Positions 21,624 to 30,237 of a stretch of DNA of 47,492 nt are shown piece after piece; within the stretch, counting starts at the first letter, position 1; the number at the start of each line of letters is the position of its first letter. A program made the translations under genes and the position numbers. The notes under the pieces are model-generated. The model saw only the letters and a list, made by a program, of their open reading frames with translations. It had not been told where the DNA came from and did not search any database. Source of the stretch: Streptomyces rubellomurinus (GTDB lineage: Bacteria > Actinomycetota > Actinomycetes > Streptomycetales > Streptomycetaceae); contig NZ_JZKH01000063.1 in the NCBI RefSeq assembly GCF_000961885.1, forward strand, positions 1-47,492, in the 5' to 3' direction.

Positions 21624-22465
21624 GATCGCCTCCGTCCGCGCCCGCTCGGCGCGGCCTCGACGGCACCGACCGCCACCGGCTCGGGCTCCTCCGAGCCGCC
21701 GCGGCGCTCGCGGCCGGGCGCCTGCCCGGGGGCGCGGTGCTTGAGCGCGGCGCGCAGGTGGGAGCGGCCGCGGTGGATGCGGCTGCGGACGGTGCCGAGC
21801 TTGACGCCCAGGGTGGCGGCGATCTCCTCGTAGGACAGGCCCTCGATGTCGCAGAGCACCACGGCGGCGCGGAACTCCGGGGCGAGGGTGTCCAGGGCCT
21901 GCTGCACGTCGGCGTCGAAGTGGGTGTCGCTGAAGTGCTGGGCCGGGCTGGGCTCGCGGGAGGCCAGCCGCTCGGCCGCGTCCTCGCCGAGCGCGTCGAA
22001 GCGGATGCGCTGGCGGCGGCGGACCATGTCCAGGAACAGGTTGGTGGTGATCCGGTGCAGCCAGCCCTCGAACGTGCCGGGGGTGTAGGTGGACAGCGAG
22101 CGGAACACCCGGACGAAGACCTCCTGGGTGAGGTCCTCGGCGTCGTGCTGGTTGCCCGTCAGACGGTAGGCGAGGCGGTAGACGCGGGCGCTGTGCGCCT
22201 CGACGATCTCCTCCCAGGTGGGCGGAGTCCAGCCCTGCGCGTCGGGGCCCTCGGCGAAGCCGGCGAGGGCGGGGGCCGCGGTGGTACCGGCGGCCGGCGT
22301 CCCGGCGGTGACGGGCTGGTCCAGGGGGGAGTGCGCGGGCTGGTTCATCACGGGCTTCGGCGTACGGGCCGACGTGGTGCCGCGGGAGTGCCGCCGCACG
22401 GGGACGTCGCCCTCGGCCACACCTCCTCGGTCGGCTCTTCTGCCCAGCAGGGCCACCACCATATC
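21620..22465 (-). CDS. sigE: ECF sigma factor, SigE type
   Basis: The sigma-2 region reads [33 protein letters not shown] with the following [21 protein letters not shown]. Sigma-4 reads [45 protein letters not shown]. These segments are very close to M. tuberculosis SigE (Rv1221). Note that S. coelicolor uses the name sigE for a different gene. The protein (281 aa from ATG 22465) has an N-terminal extension of about 80 residues before sigma-2, as in mycobacterial SigE; ATG 22348 is another possible start. It is coupled to its anti-sigma gene and divergent from the O-methyltransferase, again as in mycobacteria. The C-terminal tail is Arg/Glu-rich. Confidence 0.92.
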   Translation of the reverse strand, partial: DMVVALLGRRADRGGVAEGDVPVRRHSRGTTSARTPKPVMNQPAHSPLDQPVTAGTPAAGTTAAPALAGFAEGPDAQGWTPPTWEEIVEAHSARVYRLAYRLTGNQHDAEDLTQEVFVRVFRSLSTYTPGTFEGWLHRITTNLFLDMVRRRQRIRFDALGEDAAERLASREPSPAQHFSDTHFDADVQQALDTLAPEFRAAVVLCDIEGLSYEEIAATLGVKLGTVRSRIHRGRSHLRAALKHRAPGQAPGRERRGGSEEPEPVAVGAVEAAPSGRGRRRS

Positions 22466-22638
22466 CACCTCACCCGTCAAGCCCGGATAAAAGTGTCCGG
22501 GAGGGGTCTCCCCCACCCGGTCCGCACTGACAACGGCCCGCCGCCGTACGCGGTTCCCGTCCGGCCAGTAATCTGTGGCAGGAAATATCGACATCCCCCG
22601 GCACCGGGCCGCGACCCGGGGCTCCGAAAGAGGCAGCC

Positions 22639-23271
22639 ATCAGCGAGTTCGGGCCCGCGCGCGCGGCCCTCGCCGACACCTACGTGGGCGAGGACGCGGT
22701 GCTGACCTACGCCCGGGCGCAGTCCGCGCGGACCGGGATACGGGCGATCGGGCCGAGCGGCGGGGCGTGCCTGCGGCTGCTGGCGGCCGCGCTGGACGCC
22801 AAGGCGGTGGCCGAGATCGGCACCGGGACGGGCGTCTCCGGGGTCTACCTGCTGCGCGGGATGCGGCCGGACGGCGTGCTGACCACGGTGGACTCGGAGC
22901 CGGTGAGACAGCAGCTGGCCCGCGAGGCGTACCAGGCGGCCGGGTTCGCGGCCAACCGGTCGCGGTTCATACCGGGCCGGGCGCTGGAGGTGCTGCCGCG
23001 GCTCGCGGACGGCCAGTACGACCTGGTGTTCTGCGACGGCGATCCGGCCGAGTCGCGGGAGTACCTGCTGGAGGCGCTGCGGCTGCTGCGGCCGGGCGGG
23101 ATGGTCTGCTTCGAGGGGGTCTTCCAGGAGGGCCGGCTCGCCGAGCCGGAGCTGCAGGACCCGCAGACCGGCGCGGTGCGCGACCTGGTCCGGGACGTAC
23201 GGGAGAGCGACGCGCTGCTGCCCGCGCTGCTGCCGGTCTCTGACGGGCTGCTCTGCGCCGTCAAGCGCTGA
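22639..23271 (+). CDS. O-methyltransferase, probable ATC start
   Basis: The 210-residue protein is a class I SAM-dependent O-methyltransferase of the catechol-OMT type. Motif I is [44 protein letters not shown] holds the metal-binding Asp region; the end [10 protein letters not shown] is typical. The N-terminal helix needed by this family ([26 protein letters not shown]) is encoded upstream of the first GTG (22684). No ATG, GTG or TTG precedes it in frame, but ATC 22639 has AAAGAGG five bases upstream, and GC3 is perfect from that codon on and mixed before it. I therefore propose an ATC start. The substrate is unknown. It is divergent from sigE, like Rv1220c. Confidence 0.85.
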   Translation: MSEFGPARAALADTYVGEDAVLTYARAQSARTGIRAIGPSGGACLRLLAAALDAKAVAEIGTGTGVSGVYLLRGMRPDGVLTTVDSEPVRQQLAREAYQAAGFAANRSRFIPGRALEVLPRLADGQYDLVFCDGDPAESREYLLEALRLLRPGGMVCFEGVFQEGRLAEPELQDPQTGAVRDLVRDVRESDALLPALLPVSDGLLCAVKR

Positions 23272-23291
23272 GCGGCGCGGGGCGCGGCACG

Positions 23292-23326
23292 CGGCCGGGC
23301 CCGGGAGAACACGCGGGCCCGGGCCG
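23292..23326. terminator. Bidirectional hairpin between O-methyltransferase and DUF3117
   Basis: A stem of nine base pairs, extended by three more past a one-base bulge, surrounds a 10-nt loop. It lies between two convergent stop codons. A second small hairpin CGTCTCC/GGAGACG follows near 23356-23370. Confidence 0.6.
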
Positions 23327-23386
23327 ACTCGTCGTCGCACCCGGGCCCGACGGCACGTCTCCAGGAGACGGCGAGCACCCGCTGGG

Positions 23387-23554
23387 TCAGCCGGTGACCT
23401 GCTTCAGGGCATCGCCCAGGGCTTCGGCCTCGTCAGGCGTGAGCTCCACCACAAGGCGTCCGCCGCCTTCGAGCGGAACGCGCATGATGATGCCCCGCCC
23501 CTCTTTGGTGACTTCGAGCGGGCCGTCACCCGTCCGCGGCTTCATGGCCGCCAT
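23387..23554 (-). CDS. DUF3117 small protein (55 aa)
   Basis: The protein starts MAAMKPRTGDGPLEVTKEGR and ends GDALKQVTG, with RVPLEGGGRLVVELTPDEAEAL in between. Length and sequence match the DUF3117 family, highly conserved across actinobacteria (Rv1211 in M. tuberculosis). The function is not known; its size and conservation suggest a small structural or regulatory partner. AGGAAGGGG precedes ATG 23554. It lies in the conserved sigE-to-tag neighbourhood and seems to be transcribed on its own. Confidence 0.92.
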   Translation of the reverse strand: MAAMKPRTGDGPLEVTKEGRGIIMRVPLEGGGRLVVELTPDEAEALGDALKQVTG

Positions 23555-23635
23555 GCTCGTTCCCCTTCCTGCAACCGCTCAGCTACGCACCGGCAGTCCG
23601 TCCACCGCCGGTATCGAACGCATTGATCGGAAGCC

Positions 23636-23666
23636 ATTATCCCGCATGCCAAGGCCTGATGACCAA
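23636..23666 (-). promoter_or_regulatory. Candidate promoter of the DUF3117 gene
   Basis: On the minus strand TTGGTC (23661-23666) and GATAAT (23636-23641) are 19 bp apart in a less GC-rich patch. This would give a leader of about 75 nt. Confidence 0.4.
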
Positions 23667-23864
23667 CATCACTCTCGGTGCATCCACGGCCGGACCGGCC
23701 CCAACCATCGCAATTCGCGTCATAAGCCCCGGCGTGGCGGCGGTTCGGACACCACCGGAGGGTGCGATACCTCACACTCCCCATGCGGCCCCGCGCTCCG
23801 GCATCCTGACTCCCGACCGATCATCGCGGCTCACGCGCCGTCTCGCCCGAGGGAGCCCTCGTCC

Positions 23865-24665
23865 ATGTCCGATTCCGTGCTGTACGAGCTGGACGGCGGC
23901 CTCGCCGTCGTCACCATCAACCGTCCGGAGGCGATGAACGCCCTGGACGTCGCGACCAAGGTCGCATTGCGCGACACCATGATCGAGGCGGCCGCCGACC
24001 CGGCCGTGCGGGCGGTGCTGCTGACCGGGGCGGGCGAGCGCGCCTTCTGCGTCGGGCAGGACCTGAACGAGCACCTGACGCTGCTCAAGCGGGCCGAGGA
24101 GACCGGCGAAGGCGCGCTGCGCACCGTCGCCGAGCACTACAACCCGCTCGTGCGGGCACTGGCCGGAATGCGCAAGCCGACCGTGGCGGCGGTCGGCGGC
24201 GTGGCGGCCGGCGCGGGCGCCTCGCTCGCCTTCGCCTGCGACTTCCGCATCCTGTCCGAGCGGGCCGGCTTCAACACCGCGTTCGCCGGGATCGGCCTGA
24301 CCGCCGACTCGGGCGCGTCGTGGACGCTGCCGCGGCTGGTCGGGCACGCGAAGGCCACCGAGCTGCTGATGCTGCCGCGGACGGTCAAGGCCGCCGAGGC
24401 GATGGAGCTGGGGCTGGCCACCAAGGTGGTCGCGCCCGAGGAACTCGCCGCCACCGCCCGGGTGTTCGCCCGCGAGCTGGCCGAGGGCCCGACCGTCGCG
24501 TTCGGCGCCATCAAGGCGTCGCTGGCCTACGGCGCCTCCCACTCGCTGGACGAACTCCTCGACAAGGAGGACGAGTTGCAGACGCTGGCCGGGGAGAGCG
24601 AGGACCACCGGATCGCGGTCCGCGCCTTCATCGCCAAGGAGAAGCCGAAGTACCTGGGGCGCTAA
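23865..24665 (+). CDS. Enoyl-CoA hydratase/isomerase family protein
   Basis: The 266-residue crotonase-fold protein begins VLYELDGGLAVVTINRPEAMNALD. It has the CoA-binding/oxyanion segments GERAFCVGQDLNE and VAAVGGVAAGAGASLAFACDFRILSE, then GFNTAFAGIGLTADSGASWTLPRLVG. The usual catalytic Glu after GLTPD is replaced by Asp/Ser context (LTADSGAS), which is more like PaaG-type ring-oxepin or enoyl-CoA isomerases than classical hydratases. It may act in aromatic or fatty-acid breakdown. The C terminus has KEKPKYLGR, a common family ending. Its stop overlaps that of the convergent tag gene. ATG 23865 has GAGGGAG ten bases upstream. Confidence 0.88.
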   Translation: MSDSVLYELDGGLAVVTINRPEAMNALDVATKVALRDTMIEAAADPAVRAVLLTGAGERAFCVGQDLNEHLTLLKRAEETGEGALRTVAEHYNPLVRALAGMRKPTVAAVGGVAAGAGASLAFACDFRILSERAGFNTAFAGIGLTADSGASWTLPRLVGHAKATELLMLPRTVKAAEAMELGLATKVVAPEELAATARVFARELAEGPTVAFGAIKASLAYGASHSLDELLDKEDELQTLAGESEDHRIAVRAFIAKEKPKYLGR

Positions 24666-25258
24666 CGCCGTTGCGGGCCGGTGCGGACGTGGCAGTCCGC
24701 CAGGTGGTCGTCGACCAGGCCGCAGGCCTGCATCAGGGCGTAGGCGGTGGTCGGGCCGACGAACCGGAAGCCGGCCTTCTTCAGCGCCTTCGCCAGCGCC
24801 GTCGACTCGGGCGTGACGGCCGGCACCTCGCCGAGCGTGCGGGGGGCCGGCCGGTCCGGTGCCGGGGCGAAGCCCCAGATCAGCGCGTCCAGGCCGCCGT
24901 CCAGCTCGCGGGCGACCTTCGCGTTGGCGATCGCCGCCTCGATCTTGGCCCGGTTGCGGATGATGCCGGGGTCGGCGAGCAGCCGCTCCCGGTCGGCCTC
25001 GCCGAACTCGGCGACCCGGGCGATCTCGAAGCCGGCGAAGGCGGCCCGGAAACCCTCGCGCCGGCGCAGGATGGTCAGCCAGGACAGGCCGGACTGGAAG
25101 GCCTCCAGGCAGACCCGCTCGAACAGCGCGTCGTCGCCGTGCACCGGGCGGCCCCACTCGGTGTCGTGGTAGGCCCGGTAGTCGTCGGTGGACTCGCCCC
25201 AGCCGCAGCGGAGCAGGCCGTCCGCGCCGAGCACCGCGCCGCCGGCGGGCTCGCTCAC
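24662..25258 (-). CDS. tag: DNA-3-methyladenine glycosylase I
   Basis: The 198-residue protein matches Tag in length and motifs. The zinc ligands are Cys18, His31, His185 and Cys189, with the same spacing as E. coli Tag. The early region reads RCGWGESTDDYRAYHDTEWGRPVHGDDALFE, followed by EAFQSGLSWLTILRRREGFR, the helix lining the base pocket, and FVGPTTAYALMQACGLVDDH near the end. It removes 3-methyladenine from alkylated DNA, starting base-excision repair. GTG 25258 overlaps the TGA of the DivIVA-like gene, forming a two-gene operon. The neighbour order equals mycobacterial Rv1210-Rv1209. Confidence 0.95.
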   Translation of the reverse strand: MSEPAGGAVLGADGLLRCGWGESTDDYRAYHDTEWGRPVHGDDALFERVCLEAFQSGLSWLTILRRREGFRAAFAGFEIARVAEFGEADRERLLADPGIIRNRAKIEAAIANAKVARELDGGLDALIWGFAPAPDRPAPRTLGEVPAVTPESTALAKALKKAGFRFVGPTTAYALMQACGLVDDHLADCHVRTGPQRR

Positions 25259-25689
25259 TGGTCGGCCGCCGGCTTCGCGTCCTCGGTGCGGTCCGCGGGC
25301 GCCTTGGTGAGGGCGACGGCCGGCTCGACGACCTTCGCGAACGCCTCCAGGCCGGGAAGCGGTTCGGTGAGGGTGTCCGGGTGGCCGGTCGCCTCGACCG
25401 CGCCGCGCAGGTGGGCGGCGGCCTCCAGCTCGGCGATCCGCGCGTCGCGGTAGGCGAGTTCGGCGCCGAGGCGGTCGAGCACGTCGTCCACCTCGTCCAT
25501 CCGGTAGCCGCGCAGCGCCATCGGCAGGCGCAGCTCGTCGACGTCCGTCTTGCTCAGCGGACGGTCCTGCGGCAGCCGCGCGGCGATGCGGTCGGGCACC
25601 GCCTCCGGCATCGAGCCGCCCCCGCCGAGCGCCACCAGCGCGGCGCCGCCGACCACCACGGCCATGGCGACCACGATCACCCAGAACAC
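25255..25689 (-). CDS. DivIVA-domain membrane protein
   Basis: The 144-residue protein has an N-terminal membrane helix (about 1-22, VFWVIVVAMAVVVGGAALVAL). A short linker follows, then a DivIVA-type motif PLSKTDVDELRLPMALRGYRMDEVDDVLDRLGAELAYRDARIAELEAA with a coiled coil. The C-terminal tail is Ala/Pro/Lys-rich. It resembles the mycobacterial DivIVA-like Rv1209. DivIVA proteins mark curved membrane or poles and recruit growth machinery; why this one is linked to a DNA-repair gene is unclear. I chose GTG 25689 with GGGAGGAAA upstream. It is divergent from the folP-like gene. Confidence 0.85.
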   Translation of the reverse strand: MFWVIVVAMAVVVGGAALVALGGGGSMPEAVPDRIAARLPQDRPLSKTDVDELRLPMALRGYRMDEVDDVLDRLGAELAYRDARIAELEAAAHLRGAVEATGHPDTLTEPLPGLEAFAKVVEPAVALTKAPADRTEDAKPAADQ

Positions 25690-25833
25690 GAGCTTTCCTC
25701 CCGAACTCCCGGTCGGCCCTCTCCGTGGGGCCCGGGCGCAGTGGTGCCCGGGATCGAACCGATCATGACAGCATGGTTCCCAGTGAGGCCGGGGGCCATC
25801 ATCGCACCCGCAGCAGCTGTGGAGGAGACATCG

Positions 25834-26697
25834 GTGGCACTGCGCCTGGGACCGCGCGAATTCGGTGACGACGAGCTGGTGATCATGGCGATCGTCAACC
25901 GGACCCCGGACTCGTTCTTCGACAAGGGCGCCACCTTCGCCGACGAGGCCGCGTTCGCCGCCGCCGACCGGGCGGTGGCCGAGGGCGCCGCGATCCTGGA
26001 CATCGGCGGGGTCAAGGCCGGGCCGGGCGACGAGGTGACGGTCGAGGAGGAGCTGCGGCGCACCGTGCCGTTCGTGGCGGAGCTGCGCAAGCGCCACCCC
26101 GAGGCGGTGATCAGCGTGGACACCTGGCGGCACGAGGTCGGCGAGGCGGTCTGCGAGGTGGGCGCGGACCTGCTGAACGACGCCTGGGGCGGGGTGGACC
26201 CGAAGCTCGCGGAGGTGGCCGCCCGGCACGACGTCGGCCTGGTGTGCACCCACGCGGGCGGCGCCGAGCCGCGCACCCGCCCGCACCGGGTCGGGTACGA
26301 GGACGTGATGGCGGACATCCTGCGGGTGACGGTCGGGCTGGCCGAGCGGGCGGTGGAGCTCGGCGTGCGGCGGGACGCGGTGGTCATCGACCCGGGGCAC
26401 GACTTCGGCAAGAACACCCGGCACTCGCTGGAGGCCACCCGGCGGCTGCCGGAGATGACCGCGACGGGCTTCCCGGTGCTGGTCTCGCTCTCCAACAAGG
26501 ACTTCGTCGGCGAGACCCTGGACCGGCCGGTGAACGAGCGGCTGCTCGGCACGCTGGCCACCACGGCGGTTTCGGCCTGGCTGGGCGCGCAGGTGTACCG
26601 GGTGCACCAGGTCGCGGAGACCCGCCAGGTGCTGGACATGGTCGCCTCGATCCGGGGCACCCGCCCCCCGGCGGTCGCCCGCCGGGGGCTGGCCTAG
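25834..26697 (+). CDS. folP2: FolP2-type dihydropteroate synthase homolog
   Basis: The TIM-barrel DHPS fold is clear: IMAIVNRTPDSFFDKG at 18-32 matches the first family signature and GAAILDIGGVKAGPG the second. Key residues differ from active enzymes. The usual ESTRPG loop is VKAGPG at 60-65. The SRKSF motif near the C terminus is SNKDF at 220-224. The final RVHD motif is RVHQ at 256-259. These changes resemble FolP2 (Rv1207), which is reported not to act as a true DHPS. It may have another role in pterin or envelope metabolism. GTG 25834 follows GGAGGAG at six bases. It converges with the LOG gene. Confidence 0.85.
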   Translation: MALRLGPREFGDDELVIMAIVNRTPDSFFDKGATFADEAAFAAADRAVAEGAAILDIGGVKAGPGDEVTVEEELRRTVPFVAELRKRHPEAVISVDTWRHEVGEAVCEVGADLLNDAWGGVDPKLAEVAARHDVGLVCTHAGGAEPRTRPHRVGYEDVMADILRVTVGLAERAVELGVRRDAVVIDPGHDFGKNTRHSLEATRRLPEMTATGFPVLVSLSNKDFVGETLDRPVNERLLGTLATTAVSAWLGAQVYRVHQVAETRQVLDMVASIRGTRPPAVARRGLA

Positions 26698-26704
26698 CGA
26701 GCGG

Positions 26705-27514
26705 TCAGATCTCGTTCGCGGGCCGGCGGGCGTCGGCGAGGATCTTCATGACCTCGTCGATCTCGTCGGTGATGTGGAAGAGCTCCAGGTCGTGCGGGGC
26801 CGCCTTGCCCTGCGCGACCAGGGTGTCCTTCAGCCACTCGTAGAGGCCGCCCCAGTAGGCGCTGCCGAAGAGGATCACCGGGAAGCGGGTGACCTTCTTC
26901 GTCTGGACCAGGGTGAGCGCCTCGAACAGCTCGTCCAGCGTGCCGAGCCCGCCGGGCAGGACCACGAAGCCCTGCGCGTACTTCACGAACATCGTCTTGC
27001 GGACGAAGAAGTAACGGAAGTTCAGCCCGAGGTCGACGAACTCGTTGAGGCCCTGCTCGAAGGGCAGCTCGATGCCGAGCCCGACGCTGAGGCCGCCGGC
27101 CTCGGTGGCGCCGCGGTTGGCGGCCTCCATCGCGCCGGGGCCGCCGCCGGTGATCACCGCGTAGCCGGCTTCGGCGAGGGCCCGGCCGATGGCCACGCCG
27201 GCCTCGTACTCGGGCGAGTCGGCCGGGGTCCGTGCGGAGCCGAAGACGCTGATCGCGGGCGGGAGTTCGGCGAGGGCGCCGAAGCCCTCGACGAACTCGG
27301 AGGTGATCCGCAGCACCCGCCACGGATCGGTGTGCAGCCAGTCGGTCGGGCCGGTGGTGTCCAGCAGGCGCTGGTCCGTGGTGCTCGTGCCGACCTGGTC
27401 CCGGCGCACCAGCACCGGGCCCTTCTGCTTCTCGGGCCAGGCCTTCTTCGTCCGGGGCGCGCCGACCTGCTCGGGCCCGTGTCCGTAGTGCTTCTCGTCT
27501 CCTGTGCCTGTCAT
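26705..27514 (-). CDS. LOG-family nucleotide phosphoribohydrolase
   Basis: The 269-residue protein has the Rossmann-like LOG domain (about 85-265). Conserved motifs are ISVFGSART, VITGGGPGAMEAANRGA and the active-site PGGLGTLDE at 187-195. LOG enzymes cleave the N-glycosidic bond of (cytokinin) nucleoside monophosphates, releasing the base and ribose 5-phosphate; Rv1205 is the mycobacterial counterpart. The N-terminal 80 residues are charged and family-specific. ATG 27514 has no strong ribosome binding site; TAGGGT ends six bases upstream, fitting a leaderless transcript. A long perfect hairpin lies directly upstream. Confidence 0.9.
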   Translation of the reverse strand: MTGTGDEKHYGHGPEQVGAPRTKKAWPEKQKGPVLVRRDQVGTSTTDQRLLDTTGPTDWLHTDPWRVLRITSEFVEGFGALAELPPAISVFGSARTPADSPEYEAGVAIGRALAEAGYAVITGGGPGAMEAANRGATEAGGLSVGLGIELPFEQGLNEFVDLGLNFRYFFVRKTMFVKYAQGFVVLPGGLGTLDELFEALTLVQTKKVTRFPVILFGSAYWGGLYEWLKDTLVAQGKAAPHDLELFHITDEIDEVMKILADARRPANEI

Positions 27515-27520
27515 GACGAA

Positions 27521-27526
27521 ACCCTA
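27521..27526 (-). promoter_or_regulatory. Probable -10 hexamer, leaderless LOG transcript
   Basis: TAGGGT on the minus strand ends six bases before ATG 27514. CTGAAA, 17 bp further up, is a possible -35 and lies inside the 27529-27567 hairpin. Confidence 0.5.
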
Positions 27527-27528
27527 CG

Positions 27529-27567
27529 CCGACCTTCCCCCGTTTTCAGGCAACGGGGGAAGGTCGG
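27529..27567 (-). terminator. Long hairpin between dapE and LOG
   Basis: A perfect 16-bp stem pairs 27529-27544 with 27552-27567 around a 7-nt loop. It probably terminates the dapE transcript. It also overlaps the predicted -35 region of the LOG promoter, so the two functions may interact. Confidence 0.75.
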
Positions 27568-27628
27568 TTGGACGACCGGAAGGTGGCGTTCACCAGCCGA
27601 TCGGATCAGCTGCTGACGGCCGTCCGGG

Positions 27629-28705
27629 TCAGCCGGCCAGCCAGCCCCGCAGCCGCTCCTCGGTCTCGGCGATGGCGCTCAGCGAGCACCACTCGTCCCG
27701 CTTGTGCGCGAGGTCCGGCTCGCCGGGGCCGTAGTTGACGGCCGGGACGCCGAGCGCGCTGAACCGGGCGACGTCCGTCCAGCCGAACTTGGCCCGGGCG
27801 CGGCCGCCGGTGGCCTCCAGGAAGGTCCGGGCGGCGGGCTGGGCGAGGCCGGGCAGGGCGCCCGCGGCGAAGTCCGTCACGGTCAGCTCGAAGCCGTCGA
27901 AGACCTCGCGCACGTGCTTCTCCGCCTCGGCCTCGCTGCGGTCCGGCGCGTAGCGGAAGTTGATGGTGATCACGCACTCGTCGGGGATCACGTTGCCGGC
28001 CACGCCGCCGTCGATCCGCACCGCGTTCAGGCCCTCGTGGTACTCCAGGCCGTCGATCTCCACCCGCCGCGCCTCGTACGTCTCCAGCCGGGTCAGCACC
28101 TCGGCGGCGTGGTGGATGGCGTTGTCGCCGAGCCAGCTGCGGGCCGCGTGGGCGCGCACGCCGGTGAGCCGGATCTGCGCCCGCAGGGTGCCCTGGCAGC
28201 CGCCCTCGACCATCGCGCCGGTGGGCTCCATCAGCACCGCGAAGTCGGCGGCCAGCCAGTCCGGGTGGTCCTTGACGAGGTGGCCGAGGCCGTTGCGGTG
28301 GGCCTCCACCTCCTCGCAGTCGTAGAACACGTAGGTGAGGTCGCGGTTGGGCTCGGTCAGCGAGGCGGCCAGGCGCAGCGCGACGGCCACGCCGGACTTC
28401 ATGTCCGAGGTGCCGCAGCCGTAGAGCCGGTCGCCGTCGACGTAGGAGGGCAGGTTGTCGGCGATCGGCACGGTGTCCAGGTGGCCGGCGAGCACGACCC
28501 GCTCGGCGCGGCCGAGGTTCGTCCGGGCGACCACGTTGTTGCCGTGGCGGTCCACGGTGAGGTGCGGGTAGCCGCGCAGGGCGGCCTCGACGGCGTCGGC
28601 GAGCGCCTGCTCGTCGCCGCTCACCGAGGGGAAGTCGACGAGCCGGGCGGTCAGCGCGCCGCCGTCGAGGGTGAGGTCCAGGGGCGTCGGGTTGAGGTCG
28701 CTCAT
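27629..28705 (-). CDS. dapE: Succinyl-diaminopimelate desuccinylase (M20 family)
   Basis: The 358-residue protein has the M20 metallopeptidase plan. AGHLDTVP gives the first metal ligand and the catalytic Asp, [11 protein letters not shown] the bridging Asp, DCEEVEA the Glu base and ligand, and LMEPTG the next ligand. The dimerisation domain with [26 protein letters not shown] lies in the middle. DapE releases succinate from N-succinyl-LL-diaminopimelate on the way to lysine and the cell-wall diamino acid LL-DAP. The pathway partner dapC lies at 31109-32266, but dapD is not in the window. ATG 28705 follows TAGGCT by seven bases and seems leaderless. Confidence 0.93.
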   Translation of the reverse strand: MSDLNPTPLDLTLDGGALTARLVDFPSVSGDEQALADAVEAALRGYPHLTVDRHGNNVVARTNLGRAERVVLAGHLDTVPIADNLPSYVDGDRLYGCGTSDMKSGVAVALRLAASLTEPNRDLTYVFYDCEEVEAHRNGLGHLVKDHPDWLAADFAVLMEPTGAMVEGGCQGTLRAQIRLTGVRAHAARSWLGDNAIHHAAEVLTRLETYEARRVEIDGLEYHEGLNAVRIDGGVAGNVIPDECVITINFRYAPDRSEAEAEKHVREVFDGFELTVTDFAAGALPGLAQPAARTFLEATGGRARAKFGWTDVARFSALGVPAVNYGPGEPDLAHKRDEWCSLSAIAETEERLRGWLAG

Positions 28706-28712
28706 GGCGGTC

Positions 28713-28718
28713 AGCCTA
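28713..28718 (-). promoter_or_regulatory. Probable -10 hexamer, leaderless dapE transcript
   Basis: TAGGCT on the minus strand ends seven bases before ATG 28705, with no ribosome binding site between. Confidence 0.5.
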
Positions 28719-28849
28719 GTGCTCCCGCCGGGCGCCCTCCGTGGTCGCGCTGTGACACAGGTCGGGCACGGAACGGCAACCGGCGGCGCCGTACACCCGT
28801 CCGAGTGGGTACGGTGTCGGATCAAGGACAAGGCGCGAGAGGGGCGACG

Positions 28850-29932
28850 GTGGCCAGGAAGAGGAGCAGCGAGGAGCTGGGCGAGGACGGCGAGGAGTTC
28901 GAGCCCGTCGTCCGCCGCGGTCCGCTGCGCGCCCTGCTGTCCGTACTGGTCGGCCTGATCGGCCTCGCGCTGATCGCGGGGCTGGCGGTGGCCAGCATCT
29001 GGTGGTTCGGCTTCAAGCAGGGCGAGGACGAGGGCTGCCGGGTGAAGACCGCCACCGGCGAGGGCACCCTGGAGCTGCCGCAGGCGGCCAACGCCGCGAC
29101 CATCGCGGCGGTGGCGCACGCCCGCAACCTGCCGGACCGGGCGACGGCGATCTCGCTGGCCACGGCCATGCAGGAGTCGAAGCTGCGCAACCTCGCGGGC
29201 GGCGACCGGGACTCGCTCGGCCTGTTCCAGCAGCGCCCGTCGATGGGCTGGGGCACCGCGGCGCAGATCGCCGACCCGGTGTACGCGACCAACAAGTTCC
29301 TGGACGGCCTGGTCAAGGTGCCCGGCTACACCCGGCTGCCGCTGACCGACGCCGCGCAGGCGGTGCAGAAGAGCGGCTACCCGCAGGCGTACGCCAAGCA
29401 CGAGACCAAGGCGACGCTGCTGACCAGCGCGCTGGCCGGGCGGGAGCCCGCCTCCTTCTCCTGCGTGGTGCACGACTACGCCAAGCCGGATCCGGAGGAC
29501 TCCCCCTCGGCCACCGCGGGCGCGCCGAGCGCCGGGGCCTCGGCCCCCGCGGCCGCGCCGCCGGACCGGGCGCAGGTGCTCTCGGACCGGGTGCGCCGGG
29601 AGTTCGGCCGCACGGTGACCCCGGCGACGGGTTACACCTCGACGATCAAGGGTGCGGAGAACGCCGTCTCGCTGACCCCGGATCCGGCCGCGGCCGCGCT
29701 GACCTCGGCGACGGACGGCGCCGCCGGCGGCGGGGTGGACGCCGAGCGGGCGGGCGGCTGGCAGGTCGCGCACTGGGCGGTCGCGCAGGCGCAGCAGCTG
29801 GGCATCGCGACGGTCGCCTACGACGGGAAGATCTGGCGCAAGGACGAGTCGGAGGACGGCTGGCAGTCGCAGTCCTCGGGGACGTCGACCAAGCTCGTCC
29901 AGGTCACCCTGGCCCCGTCCGGGAAGAGCTGA
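28850..29932 (+). CDS. Membrane-anchored lysozyme/transglycosylase-like protein
   Basis: The 360-residue protein has a charged N terminus ([15 protein letters not shown]), one membrane helix near 26-48 ([20 protein letters not shown]), then an outside domain. That domain contains [40 protein letters not shown], which reads like a soluble lytic transglycosylase fold with the Glu of MQES as candidate catalytic acid and GLFQQRPS as substrate-groove motif. A Pro/Ala/Ser linker separates a second domain with [12 protein letters not shown] and [21 protein letters not shown]. It probably acts on or binds peptidoglycan. Similar proteins are often annotated as heavy-metal transporter without clear support. 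GTG 28850 has GAGAGGGG upstream. Confidence 0.8.
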   Translation: MARKRSSEELGEDGEEFEPVVRRGPLRALLSVLVGLIGLALIAGLAVASIWWFGFKQGEDEGCRVKTATGEGTLELPQAANAATIAAVAHARNLPDRATAISLATAMQESKLRNLAGGDRDSLGLFQQRPSMGWGTAAQIADPVYATNKFLDGLVKVPGYTRLPLTDAAQAVQKSGYPQAYAKHETKATLLTSALAGREPASFSCVVHDYAKPDPEDSPSATAGAPSAGASAPAAAPPDRAQVLSDRVRREFGRTVTPATGYTSTIKGAENAVSLTPDPAAAALTSATDGAAGGGVDAERAGGWQVAHWAVAQAQQLGIATVAYDGKIWRKDESEDGWQSQSSGTSTKLVQVTLAPSGKS

Positions 29933-30237
29933 CGCACTGGCGTTCGGGTTGCCGCCGGACGGGTGATTTCGGTCAACCCCGGTGGACCGGGCACTCGGCC
30001 CGGCCGACCGGGTGGAGAACCGTCACTCCCCTTGGCCGGGGCGCGCTCCGGGGTGTCACGGGAGCCCCGGAACGGCCCCACGCGGCGGTCATACGATCTG
30101 ACGGTAGGTCCGACACTTTCCTTGCTCCGGCCGAAACCTTCTGGCTTCTCAAGCGGTAACAACTCGTCCGCCCGGTCGTCCACGCCCGGTCGTCCTCCCG
30201 GCGGACGGGACGGACCCAGACCCCTTCGAGGAGCCCC
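29933..30237 (+). other. Intergenic region upstream of the secreted protein gene
   Basis: This 305-nt gap carries a possible -10 TACGAT at 30092-30097 with GGAACG 17 bp upstream (30069-30074), which mixes features of ECF-type and ordinary promoters. A direct repeat of CGCCCGGTCGTCC occurs near 30166 and 30182. GAGGAG ends just before ATG 30238. No gene is seen. Confidence 0.4.
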
